Shown here piece after piece: positions 39,460 through 52,300 of a DNA stretch of 64,000 nt. Below the pieces are notes generated by a model. That model saw nothing but the letters and a program-made list of their open reading frames with translations, was not told where the DNA came from and searched no databases. Positions within the stretch are counted from its first letter, which is position 1. Each line of letters starts with the position of its first letter. The translations under genes and the position numbers were made by a program. The DNA comes from Mycteria americana (taxonomy: Eukaryota; Chordata; Aves; Ciconiiformes; Ciconiidae): the NCBI RefSeq assembly GCF_035582795.1, contig NC_134370.1, positions 50,765,501-50,829,500 of the forward strand, given 5' to 3'.

Positions 39460-42400
39460 AAAGTTCAGTGCATAGTCAGTAGATCTAGGTGAAAGTTCTT
39501 GTGGCCTAAGACTTCAGCAAGCCTTGATACTAATGCTAAAGTGACTACTACAACACAGGTAACAGAAAGTTACATGGGCCAAAGAAATGTGTGGGGTAAT
39601 AACGGGCTGTTTCACCACTGGATGTCATGCCTAAGCCTGCCTGTCTCGATTTAGAACTGTCTGTGCAAATAGCTTACGTCCTGTGTTAAAGGTAGACCAA
39701 GCAGGGTGTACTCACTGAATCTATTTGCTGCTAGAAGACTCTCTTAATCACAAAAGAGGGCAATAAAAGTCTCTTCTGACAACTTCAACCTGAAATAAAA
39801 ACAAAACAATACCTGAATGTGACAAAAATGGCAATGCTGCCTGCAAGTTTGGGACACGACTTTCAGTGCCTTTTGGACAGGCAGTGCGTGCTTTTCATGA
39901 CAAAATCTGCACTGGCAGTCTGTCATGCCTCAGCTTCAAGCAATTTCTGTAATTAACATTAATTAAAATACTTATGACCTGCTGTGATTTGAAGTGTCTG
40001 TTTCTCCCTTGTTGCTGTTGTTACTGCTCATGTATAAGGGGGATGCCTGATCTTTAAGAAACTTTGCAGCACATGATCTGCAGGAACTTTGAAAGACCTT
40101 GGGCAGAACAGTGTTAAGTTGGGAGACACAGATCAGCAGTCCATCCCCAGCAGGTGAGTTTTAGAAAGGAAGATGACTGACCTGTTCTTGATAGTGTTTT
40201 TGCTGACATTGGAGCTTCTTAGAAAACATGCTGAAAATCACCGGGCTGAGTTCTGGGGGTTGCTGATAGTTGTTCAGGAGTTGCTATATGTATCTCAGGT
40301 AAGTGGTTCATTGCGTACAGCTGAAGCAACTTTATGCCTTTGGTTTGAGTGGTGCTCATTAGGGAGGCAGCTTTCTTTGCCCCCTAAAAGGATATATAAC
40401 GGACAGTACATTTAAGGGGAAGCAGCTGACAAGGTATTATTTATCTGCAAGTGGCAGATAGATACACCTCTGACGCTGTGGTGGATATAATGATTCCTTC
40501 TCTTCCTGTTGCCACTTCTGCAAAATGTAGCCTGGAAGAAACACACTGAGTGATAAAACTCTTATTACTCCAAATGGCACTGTCCTCTGACAGGAGGCTT
40601 CCAGCTATGGGGCTTTCAGTTCAACCAGATAACAGGACTGACTGTCTTTGAGGGAATCCTCAGGCTCCAGAAGGGTGGTTAAAGGCAGATACTTGCTGAA
40701 CAGTCCCCAGCAGGGTCTGGGCTATGTTCCTAACTCTGCAAGTGCAGAGAAAGCTGCACCCAGATATCAGAAAACATCTGTGAAAAGAATTAGATTATCT
40801 TCCATTCCCTAGTGGAAGAATCAGTGAAAAAACCCTCCTCTGAGGCTGTGGCAAACAAACTTTCCTCAAGAAAAAGTTGTGTTATATGGGACCAAAAAGC
40901 AGGTCCTAAAACAGGTAGTCTAATACCTTTGTTCATGTCTCCTACTTGAGCATAAAATGAGCTTAGTAAGGCTTTCCTGGAAAGCTGGTAGAACACATGG
41001 CCCTAAATGACTGTAAATCAATCTGATTCCATTTCAGCCCACTGCTCATGAGTAATACAGATGGTACCAACTCAAGTAAATACACCTCACATGGCAACGC
41101 TTGTCATGCTATGTATTATACCTGTACTAAGACCTGATAGTGGATTGTAGGAGGTGCTTTCCCTATTGAATCTCAGCACCTGAATTTAAGACTGATAAAG
41201 CAGTTAACAAATTTTTAATTTTGTTATTTTTGTTGGGGAATTTAAGCCATTGTACAGTAAGTATTATTAAGAGGTAGCTATAATGTTCTTTCTCTTGGCC
41301 TCGTGTAGTATCAGTGTCTTTCTCAGTTTACTTTGAAACTAATTAAGCCTACCCAAGATGTTGTGCAGTAATTAAGAAAAATGTACCTAGGCTTGGGGCC
41401 ATAACATGCCAAATGACAGAAGACATGTAGTATATAGTCATTCTGGGACTGTGCTGAGGAAGAGGACCTGATCAAACTGAGTTAAGATTGACAAAAATAG
41501 CTGCTTTCTACAGCATACACTCTCTACAGTAAAACTCAGGTCCAGGGAAAGCAGGCATTCTGATGTGACTGTATCCAGTATTGTGGTTGTGGACAGGGAG
41601 TCGTTACTGACCTGACAAGTACGTGAGGATCAGGAGTGATTTGTTCTCATTCAAATGCAATTTCTTATAAAAGATGATGAGTGTGGTCATATAGGAATGG
41701 CCTAAGCGATTAGTGGTAATGAAAAAAATATTCGTGTGATAACAAAAAAAATCTGTCTTTCATTAGAAAATAAGACTGGATCTCAAAGCCTTTGATTATA
41801 AAAAACAACAAACATAACTTGATATTGGGATGCGGTAAGGCCTAGTTCATTTAGACATGATTGTGAAACCCTCTTTAGAAATATACTATGAATTTCAGTT
41901 TTAGAAAGCCTATTCTGGTAGTTTCTTTGGTAGTGAAAAGGCTTGGCTTCTGATGTGATAAAATGATAAACTTGGTAGATTCTGCATTCTTTACACTTAT
42001 TTCTCTGTACTTAGAAACTCTGAACAGGACTGTAAAGCAACGAGCCAAGACTCTGAGGTAATTGTTAAGTGAATTCTGGCCAGCCAGCGTGATAGGAATG
42101 TGTCTTTGATATTTCTGAATTTGAATGGGCTTTCAACTTGTTGGAACAGGTTGGTTTGGTTGGGGTTTTTTTGCTGATAAGTGTAGATAATACTGGAATT
42201 AACAGCAGGCTACAAGGCAGAAAACCCTGAGGTGGTTAACTGTGTAGCTTTATGTTACTGGGGTTGTTATTGTGTTTTAGGTTTGGTCATTTTTTTTTTC
42301 CCACCTCCAAGTCTGATAAAACTACATTGCCTACAGTATACTTTATATCACTTGTAGATGAAGGGATGCTAAGTATTTTCTGTAACTTGGGTTCATGCAA

Positions 42401-43280
42401 CAAATGTCAGCAAATAAATGGAGAATTAACTTTTGACCACTACATACACCTTGACACAGTTGCTTTCTGTGTGAAAAATGGGAATAAGTGCTTCTAGACT
42501 AGAATTCTCTCTTTGTGCTGATAGTATTTTACAACCATACAGCAAGCACTTTACATGTTTTTAAAGGATTGCGTAAGGATTAAGTCAGTGGGAAATTCAG
42601 TCTATTGCAGATCAGCATGTAGAAGAAGGATAATGGTCTGACTCGGACTTATTAAAAGGTTGTTTACAATCAGAGGCTTCATATTAGTACAACTCAATGT
42701 ATTTGGATACAGTAATAGTCTTCACCTGTAAGAAGATGCATATTTTCTTACTGGTCTACTTGCTTACACTTGTGTACTTGTAATGCATGACAAACAAGTG
42801 TGTTTTAGTCCTTATATTATGCACAATATTAGAAAAGGTCTTCGTTGTGAATTGGTCATGCATATCATAAGTGAGTTCTAATTTCCTCAGGGTGTCCAGT
42901 TGAGAAGGTTTTCATTTGGGATACTTGTTTCTGAAATCTTAAAATAATTTGTACTGTAGCGCTTGCTAATATTAGAAGAAACTTTTCTAAAATTTCAAGC
43001 CTCTTATCTGCTTGGGAACCAAAATGTGTGAATTGCTCAGTTTGAAGGAAAGAAAATAGTGAAAATAAAATTAGGAGCAATTAGGAGTCTCATACTGTGT
43101 ATGCACACACACATATTTTGTTACAGTGAATGTTAAATTACCTGTTTCTCAAGTGTGACATTGGATTAGTGCTTCTGCATGGTCCCTGGACAAAACAGGT
43201 ATTCAACTCGCTCTAATTCTTCAGAATATAGAGTAAAACTTGTCAGAAGAAATGGAAACTTTGTTTTGAAATTGAGGAAA
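39460..43280. other. Intergenic DNA
   Basis: No gene was recognised. Two strong + strand donor consensus sites, cag|gtgagt at 40154 and cag|gtaagt at 40299, lie close together, but no convincing partner exons were found. Confidence 0.5.
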
Positions 43281-43293
43281 GTGAACTTCCAGC

Positions 43294-43322
43294 ATTCTTA
43301 TGAATGAAGAATTCATAAGAAT
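43294..43322. repeat. Perfect 12-bp inverted repeat (hairpin)
   Basis: attcttatgaat (43294-43305), loop gaaga, then attcataagaat (43311-43322). Most of the first arm recurs a few bases later (43327-43336), and gaacttccag flanks the block on both sides (43283 and 43335). Confidence 0.9.
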
Positions 43323-43349
43323 TATCATTCTTATGAACTTCCAGCTTAG

Positions 43350-46300
43350 AATCAGTTGAAAAGCCAGTTTTCCATATTGAATCAACATTAATATTCATTT
43401 AATATCAACTTAAGATGTTTTATTTGGTAACAAAGGAAAACTGAGAATGTTTAAATGCTCTTTCAAACAGGGTTTTTTTTTCCCCTGGCCTTTTATGCAT
43501 TTTCGTGTTTGTAGCAGCTTTGCTTATCAAACTCCCTAGAGAACCAGGGAACAAAAGATTACATAAGAGTTTTCTAAAAAAAGTTTATGAAAACCTCAAA
43601 TTTGCAAAAATGAGAAAATTATGAAAAATTACAAAATATTATATACCTTTCAAATAAATTTTTGTTATGCAGCTGCTTTTTAATCAAGCTTCCGTAATGT
43701 TTATGTATAATAGACTTATCCTGTACTTAATAGCTATGTATAACTATTGCCAGCCAAAAGAAAGGTCACATTAATGTCTTAGTATCATTCTATACTGCAT
43801 GAAGTAAGGATTTTCTCTCCTTACCAATTTTTTCTTTCTAATGACTACTGGAACTTTCATATGCTCTGTTGAAATAGTCTGTTACTTAAACTCTTCTTAG
43901 GCACTACAGATCATGCCAGATGTTTGCTTTGCACCTGGCCACATGCTAAATCTTAAGTACCTTGGAAGTGACACACCATTTACTTTTGATTTTTGTTCAG
44001 TAAAAATGTAAGTAGGACTGTGATTTTTAAGGGCAGTTACTTCAGACAGAGTATGTGTATAGCTACAAAATGTTAGTCAAGATCTCTTTTGCTCCAAATG
44101 CTAAAGATCAGCAGAACAGAGACGTAACATAATAAAAATTTGTCTGGTCTTCCAATGTCATAGCTAATTAAAACATAAAAGAACCTAGCAAATTTCTTAT
44201 AGTATTCTATTTAAAATCTTATACCATGACTGTAACCATGGTATCTGAGCACCTTCTAGTCACAGACAGCTTTCATAATGGTGTGAAATATCCTCTAAGG
44301 ATTAGCAAGAAACTGATCAACTTGACTTTTTTTGTCACCTAGGTTCTTGCTCAGAAAAATCACTGATGTTCATGACAAGACTTGCATTCATGCTTATTTT
44401 TTAATATAGTCTTAAAATCTTTTTAACTTCTTACTGAACTGGAACTTTAGGAGGTTAAGCGTCTGATCGCTTTGTAGCCAAGATACAGAATTCACTGCTA
44501 TGGGAAGCTGCTGGTAGTTTGCTAGGTGTTATTTTTGTTCTCTGATTCAGTATCCTAAAATATTAAGTGACATTGTGTGTTTGGAGGTGCCCCATCTTTG
44601 AAGTAATATAAAGCTGCAGTCCAGATGCCCCATAGCTGTTTTCTAAGGATAGCTGTTGGCCGTGGTAGGCTGGCCAGTTTCCCATTTCAGTAATTGCTTT
44701 TGGCATGCCTGAGATGTGCCCTGCTGCTTCAATGGGATGCAATGTCTCTCTTTTGTTTCCTGCCCTATATTGTCCTGTACTCGTGCTCCCATGTCACGTC
44801 TGTGTGTGAAACTTGTGCAGCACAGCCTGATTCCACATGCTGTAAAAACCAATTTTTTTTGGGGTAAGGAAGAACGTTTAGAATTGAATTAAAAGCCTGA
44901 CCTTGAGCTCTCTGAAGGATGGGATCACGCATCTATTCCAGATGCTTTTCTAAAGGATCTTTGACCTATGCTGCTCTCTTTCCATTTAGATCTAAGCATC
45001 CGTGGCCTTCTTTGCAAAGCCTGAAAATCCTTCTCAGTGGCCTGCTTCAAGGGAAGAGCCCCTGTCTGTGCTCTTTGCATTGCTGTAGACTTTCTATCTG
45101 TCTTGCCTCAATTTAGGCATGGCTGTTGATCCTGGGGCATGTTAGAGCAGCTGGGAATGGAATGAGCACTGGTTTGAAGCTTCAAATGTCCCACATCGGT
45201 GCCTGGAAAGATGGACAGGCAGGTACCATTCCTCCTGCCCTCTCTGTTTATTTCACTATTGTTTTGCCTTATCGTCTCCCTGTTCCATGTGCATGACGGC
45301 CTAATTTGTTCTCCAGTGCTAAACTCTGGCACAGCTTCATCCCAGTAATTCCCTAGTAGGGGATGGGACCATAAAATAAACCCAAAGGCCTGAGTGAGTG
45401 CAAAGGCATGTCCTGGCAGAGGGGTGCTAGAGAGCATCACTAGCAGTCCCCGCTGTGTCACAGTGTTTCTGCCCCAAGACTGACCAATAATGGAAAACCA
45501 GTAATCAGATAATACTCTGGGTTGAAGTATGTATTATGTCAGGGAGCTTCCTCTTTGCCCAGGCCACTGTGACTGTATTTCTGCCTTTAGACAGGCATGG
45601 CATAGGTGATCACTATTTCTTTCACTATTCATGCTGGTGTATTTATAAAAATTGGTCAGTGTTACAGTATCGTGTGTTACGTGTTTCCTCTCTATACCCT
45701 GTCCTTTGAAATCTGGAGGCAAGATCCGGGAATGTTTCTTCAGGCTACCTGTATCTTTCAGGTTATATTCTCCCTTTTTATTAATGCTTCTATTAAGTCA
45801 TAGATATGAATTTTTGTGAGGCAGCGGTTGCAGGCTTGTGACTTGTTACTGTGCAGCCGTGTCTGCAGTGATGGTGCTCCTCAAATCTAGCATCAGTAGC
45901 AATGTAAGAAGAATAGTCTGAGCAGGATTTTCCTCTGTTGGTGACAGCAGTCTCAAGCCATAGGTCCCTAATTGCCTTCCTGCAAAACTGCTGCTGCAAG
46001 TACTACTTCTGAATTACCTTCCTGTAGTGTTGATTCCTAGTTTTCAGCATAGCATTTCAGCTTTTTATTCAAGGAGGACACCCTTACATGAAGTGTGCAA
46101 ACATGATTGAAAGTGTTGTCCATATTGCTTTAACTGCCTTCCTGCTTTCCGTTTAGTTGGATCATGACTGTTGCATCCCTTCTAAGCTGTGACCGAGGTA
46201 AATGACTACTTTTTTATTATTATTTTCAGTCATAAACTTTAAAAATCATTTGTCTGGCAGCACATGAGCAATAATATTAATTTGTATTGTTTTATTCAAC

Positions 46301-49300
46301 TTCTGCATGAAAGGGTGACATCAGTTTTGATGTTAAATCCTTTGGTCCTTGTATGTTTCTTAAGACCCCTGTTACATAGAAGATGTAGGAGAAGTTGTAA
46401 GAGCTAAGGACATTTCTTGGAGTGGCATCTCCAAGTGTTAAAATAGTTTGCTCTCTTTTCTGTACAGTTATCCATCCTACAGAAGCCTTGTGAATGATGG
46501 CGGGTAGGTTATACTTCAGGCATTGAAAATATTTCAGACAAAATAAAATACCAAGCTAACTCATTTCTGTGCTTCCCCCATCTTCTCTGTTGTACCTATT
46601 TGATGTTGGAGCCTCTACTCTGCTTGAGGCTTACATTAACTAGCATTAAACTGGGACATGTTGCATTTTCAAGCAGCTGGATCACATGGTGTTCCAATAG
46701 ACTTCCTCGGTGCCGGGCCTAAACAACAGATGTCACCCCACCAGTGAAAGGCAGTGGCTGCCAGACCAATCATATTGTGTATACTGAGCAGGGGCCAACT
46801 GGAATAAAGTGTATTTGCAGGCTGGCTGGCCTTGCAGCGCAGTGCAGTTGGGCTGGTTCAGATGTTGATGGACATGAGAGGAAATTGGACAATGTACCTA
46901 AAAGCAGAGAAAGGGTTGTGGATGAGGGAAACAGGGGAATGACACTGAGGAGAAGCTGGGAGAGGTGGGGAAGGGTCACTGTATTGCATAGTGGGGGGAG
47001 CAAAGTTTAGGAAGGTGTAAGTGGTGGCAGTGGGTTGTGGGCTCATCTGCTGTCCTGAGACATGTTCCTGGTTGGTACCTTCTAATATAATAGGAATTTT
47101 TATTTCTGTGACACCCCATAGCAACAGAAAAAGAGATGTCTACTGTCATTCCCATGTCACCATGCTGAAACTAACCATCCTAGTACTTGTCTTGTTAGTA
47201 TGTTTTATTCCGTAGCTTGGACTTTGATCCTAGCACCAGTATTCAACACTGCGTAACCTCACTCTGAAATATGAGTATGAGAGCATGACCAAAAAGGATC
47301 TGAAAGCCTCTGCCTCACTTGAAAGGCTGGCACACTAGGTATCTAATTGTACATCAATATGATAAACTCTATATGTGATAGCAGAGAGTATGAACTTACT
47401 GAGTGCTTCAGCTAGAAAAGGTACTGACCTAGTGAATTTCTAAGCTTGCTCAAAAAATGCTCCTTTCAGTATTTTTTCTGTCCCTTTTGGTGCTTCCTTC
47501 ACCCTTTCAATGTTTCCTTTTCTGTCACTCTGGCTGGTTATTTAAATATGGGGGTGGGGGGAATCTTTAATCAGTACTCTATTATTGTGTTGTCTTTGAT
47601 TTATCTTCTCCATGCTAGAAACAACTCCATAATAATTTCTGTGATTGCTTATGTGCAGCATAAACAGGGCTGTATTTTAAAAATTAAGATAAATCTTCAG
47701 AGTAATAAAATGAAGCAACCTAACACAGAAAGCTTCTGTAAAAAGCCCAGTCAAAACTGCTGAGTCACAACATAATCTGAACAAATTAAATTGCCTTGTT
47801 AGCTACTTCCTTTAGAAGGAAAAAGGAAAATGATAATTTTGAATATTATCCACTTTATTGAACCAGTTTAGTTTAACTGAAGGTCATGGATTCTCCCGTG
47901 CACTCAGTCACCGGAATGGATCATTTTTCTTTGTCATTTCTGCTGTTTATATTTGACAACACACTGTATAAGGGCATGACACATCTAAGCTGGGGCAAAG
48001 GCAGCCTCTCTTGCTACTAAGCTGGAAAAGAGTTTAATGGTATTTTTAATGAATACAGTGCTGATTAGTTGAAAGAAAAAAAAATCACATATAAATGCAG
48101 TACTGAATGCAGCTGTTCTAATTTGCACTACCTCATTAGCATTTTCCATGGACAAATGGCAAGATGTTACAGTTATTTATCAATGAATGTTTAAGGATGT
48201 TGCAAGGCTGTATTCAACTGTTGGAGCTAATTGTATACCTTTATTCTGTTTTTTTAAGGACTAAAAAACTTGTAATGAGATGCAGTATTGTATAACTTCC
48301 CTAAGACCTTATTTAATTATATCTTGGACAGTTGGGCAATGCTGGACCTTCTTGTAAACTCCAGGGGTTAATTTCTGTCTTTAATAAAGCTTCCTTACTG
48401 AAGTTTGGAGGGTGCTGCATAATGTAAAATGTATTCTGTACTTAGTTCATAACACACTGAACCTAAACTGTTCAGAGGAATTAGAGGCTGCTCTTTGTTT
48501 GGCACCCAGAAATCAAGAATTCATTAGGTTTCTCTAATATTCATTTAAATGAAAGTATTTCAGAAATAGGAATATGAGTGAGAGAGAGAGAGAGAAATCC
48601 GGAAGGTATACAGAGAATTTAAAAGACTTTATTGAAGAGTGTCATGGTATATTAGGGAGTGTCTTGTGTTCTGTGTGTGTGTCTCAAGAAAATGGTATTC
48701 AGGGCTCTGGAATAGGTAGCATAGATCTTTTGTTGAGTTTACTGCAAACTGTCTTTGGTAGAATTTCACACTTGGGATTTTGTGAATATTTATGTTATAT
48801 TTATTAAAAAACCTTCTTTTTTCAGTCACTGATCAAAACTGCAATTTTAGCCTGCAGAAGTGAGCTCTTCAAGTCTGAATGTAAATGACAGTACATCTGG
48901 TGACTTAACTGAAAACTGATGTCATACCAGTTTCCTCAAGGGTGAGGGCTTGAAAATGCCTAAACATTTCTTCACGTGATACAGCTTAAGGGAAACTTCA
49001 AAATGGTGTGTTGAACTGTTGGGACACTGGAGGAACCACAGCTTTAAGAGTGACGTTTTCTAGGGAAATGTCACCTTGTGAAAACTTATACTGAATATTC
49101 TAAGAAAACAGGTTGAAGGGAGACTTTTGGGTTTTTGCTGAGTTCTTGGAATTTGTTTAAAAAAAAAAAAAATCACATTCCACACCTGTGAGTTGCTTTA
49201 TGCACAGAATTTTTATTTATTAGCAATTTGTTGACATTCCAAGTACAAAAATGATGTCCAGAAAGTTCAGATGGGGATAACTTGCATCCCATCCTAAATG

Positions 49301-52300
49301 TGCAAATTTTCCAGAGGGTGAATTGATGGACTGTTCCTCAGGACACCAGCTTGGTTAAATAGGATGCCCTTTGCAGCCCTTTCTGTGTAATGGGCAGAGC
49401 TTTCTATTCATCTAGCCAAACATTTTTATATAATGGAACTGCTTTTCATTTCAAAGCAAAACTTTCACTTATTTTGTGCATTTTTTTTCTGTTAGAAGAA
49501 TTCCAGGCTTTTGTTAAAACAAATAAACAAACAAAAGGAAACTACTAAAAGTAAGGTGTTGTGCGATAGTTCAGTTCTGCTCCTGGGATGAGGAGTGAAA
49601 GGTTTTTAATGCTGCTTTCTGTGCGATCATGTAATTAAATTGATTTAGCGCACTCTACCTAGAGCTTGAGATAGTACATTTGGAGAAAATTCAAAAGTAA
49701 ATGTAGGATGGGATTTTAACTGAATTTGTTGTGTAGTAGTCTTGCTGGGTTTTTTTTTACTTTGCCCTTTTTTTTTAATAGTTTTACTGGCTCCTATCCA
49801 TTTTCATAATTTGCCTTGTGGAATCTTTAAATTCTTTTTTTATTTTTATTATCGTTCCATCTATGTTTATAGCAATGCTTAAAACCAAACATTGCACAAA
49901 ATTAAGAACCTGTTCTAGTCATGTTCAGATTGCATTATATCAGACCTTTCACCATAGCTGTACTCTTCTGATGGAAGCTGCTGATGTGCATTGATCAAGT
50001 GCACATTGCTGCAGCTGCTGGTGAGATCTGATACGAGAGGATTGGCTATGAAGATAGACTGTGTCTCGGGTTTTAAAACACTGAATCCAGCCAGTACTTT
50101 CTCTGAGATTTCCCTCTGAAATAAAGAGGGGAAATTTGAGAGTGGCTGAAACCCCCTGAGATGAGCAGCTTGTCCCCATGAATTGAAGGAAAAACAGGCA
50201 TGAGAAATAGTTCCCACTGGACCCTACCTATTTTTCAGAACTATGTCTCTGAAATCTGCCTGGAAGTGGGAGGGGTGAGTAAGGATGGGGGCAAGTGGGC
50301 CAATATGCAGATTGGTCATAAAATGGCATGTAAAGATGTTTGACCAGGCATTGTGTAGGCTGTGTGGGATGGCTGGGCCCTCTGGCCTGCCCGCTCACTG
50401 CCTGCTGCATGACTGCTCTGGTGCCTGCAGCTGGGTGCTGTGCTGTACACTCTCACCTTCAGGGCCTGCATCCCAGCAGCTATTCAGGGCCTTTCAGGAG
50501 CTGAATACTCCTGCTGTTTGGCAAGGAGGAAAAATAGGCAGCTTGAGGGAATTAAAAATAACAGCAAGAAAAACCTGTTCAGTAATCAGCTGAATGCCAA
50601 GGGAGGGGTGAGGAGGAGGATCAAATGGAGTGTAGCCAGCCACATGTGTTTGCCCCTTAGCACAGCATTTGGGCCTGGGGATTGATGATACCAAATCCTG
50701 AATGTGTGATCAAGCAAACACTTCTCCTTAGAAGAGAAGATACAATTAAAGAATAAAGTTTCACCATTTACTTGTTGTACCTACTTAAAAATGTTTATGA
50801 TAGGATTTTATTGGCTTTTTCACTTCTAGAAAAATTGGGAAAAAAATGTCTCAGCCATCAAGTAGCCCGTTTGCAGGAGTTTGCCACAATGTATTGACTG
50901 GCTTCTTGCCTCTTCCTCCTTGCTACTTATTCCTCTCTCATAGCCTGGCAGAACACTTCTGCTCTCTGGTCATAGTCTTCAAAAAGTACTACCCATCATG
51001 AGCGCATATTGCAATTTAGCATCCCCAGCTAAGTGGACAGAATACGTCTTTCAGAGCATATGTTCTTCTTTTCCAAAGGACATCCACAGAAAATTGTCCC
51101 TTTGGCTTTTCCTGTCCCAAACCCATTATTATGAACTACCCAAACATGCATTTGCTGTACATCCATAACACACAGATGACCAGAAACACTTAATCCCCAC
51201 CCCCCAGACCCCCGAAAAACGCACCTCAACTCATTTTTGAGAAGCAATAAACACGTTCCTAGCTCAATTTCTGACATTTTTATCAGCTGGATGATTATTC
51301 AGGCTTGAGTTAATTCTTTAATTCAGATGATTCGGGACAAATTAGAAATAGCTTCAGGTAGCTATGTGACTGGTTCCAGAAAACCAGTTTTTTTCCTTTA
51401 ATATTTAAAAAGTGAACTAATATCTTCAAGTTGTGCATGCTAAGGCTCATCTTGACTTCAAATTGTTGCCCGTCTGATTCTAGGGCTGGGTGGGGTTTTG
51501 GTGTTTTTTTTTGGGGGGAGCATTGTTAAGTAAGTGCAGTTACAAAGAGAGCCATGTGCCTTTAACCAATAGTGCAAGAACAGAAGAGGGAAATACATGC
51601 GTCTGTATTGATGCCAATGGCATCAATCCTAGTCATTTACCAGCATAAGTAGGTTGGGACAGACAAGATTACCCCCTAATCAGCACAGCTGTATCGGTCT
51701 TTTACTAACTTGTTAATTGGCTGAAGTGTTTATTAGTGTTTCACAATATAAATGTTTTAGCTCATCTCTTTTCTGGATGATTTAGGGCTGAATTAGCTAC
51801 AGCAAAGAGGAAATGTCTCTTGGTTGCTCTGTGATTCTGGCTGTCAAGTCCAGGACTTCATGGCACATACAAATCCAGATGCCTGTGGGCAGGACCTCTG
51901 GGCTTTTGAGTTAAACCCTAGTATTGGGTTGTGGAGACTGGAGCCATATTCCTGGCTCTGCTCCGAGTTATACCCTGAAACTCCAGAATAGCCTTGGAAA
52001 AGTTGCTTCATCTGTCTAGGCTTCATTTTTTACCTCCCTGAAATGAAGATGTTGATAGTGGTCCATGTGAAAGATTTTTTTTTTTTCCAGTGTTCATTTT
52101 GAAAGTGACTTTTATATCTCCATGTCTCTCTTGTGAGTGGGCACTTTCTTTCCCCAGCAGAAGTGAGATATTGTAGTAGTAGCAGCCCAAGAAGCTATGT
52201 GGGACAGAAAAAAGCAATGCTTGAACTTTACCAGTCTCTTTGTAAAAAGACCAGTATGAGCAGGGGTTTTCTTGTAAAAGTAGAATATTAGGTAACATGC

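Noticed and set aside
49915..50217. 100-codon - strand frame
   Set aside because: Composition looks protein-like, but I recognise no family and see no splice or promoter context. Not enough to call a gene.
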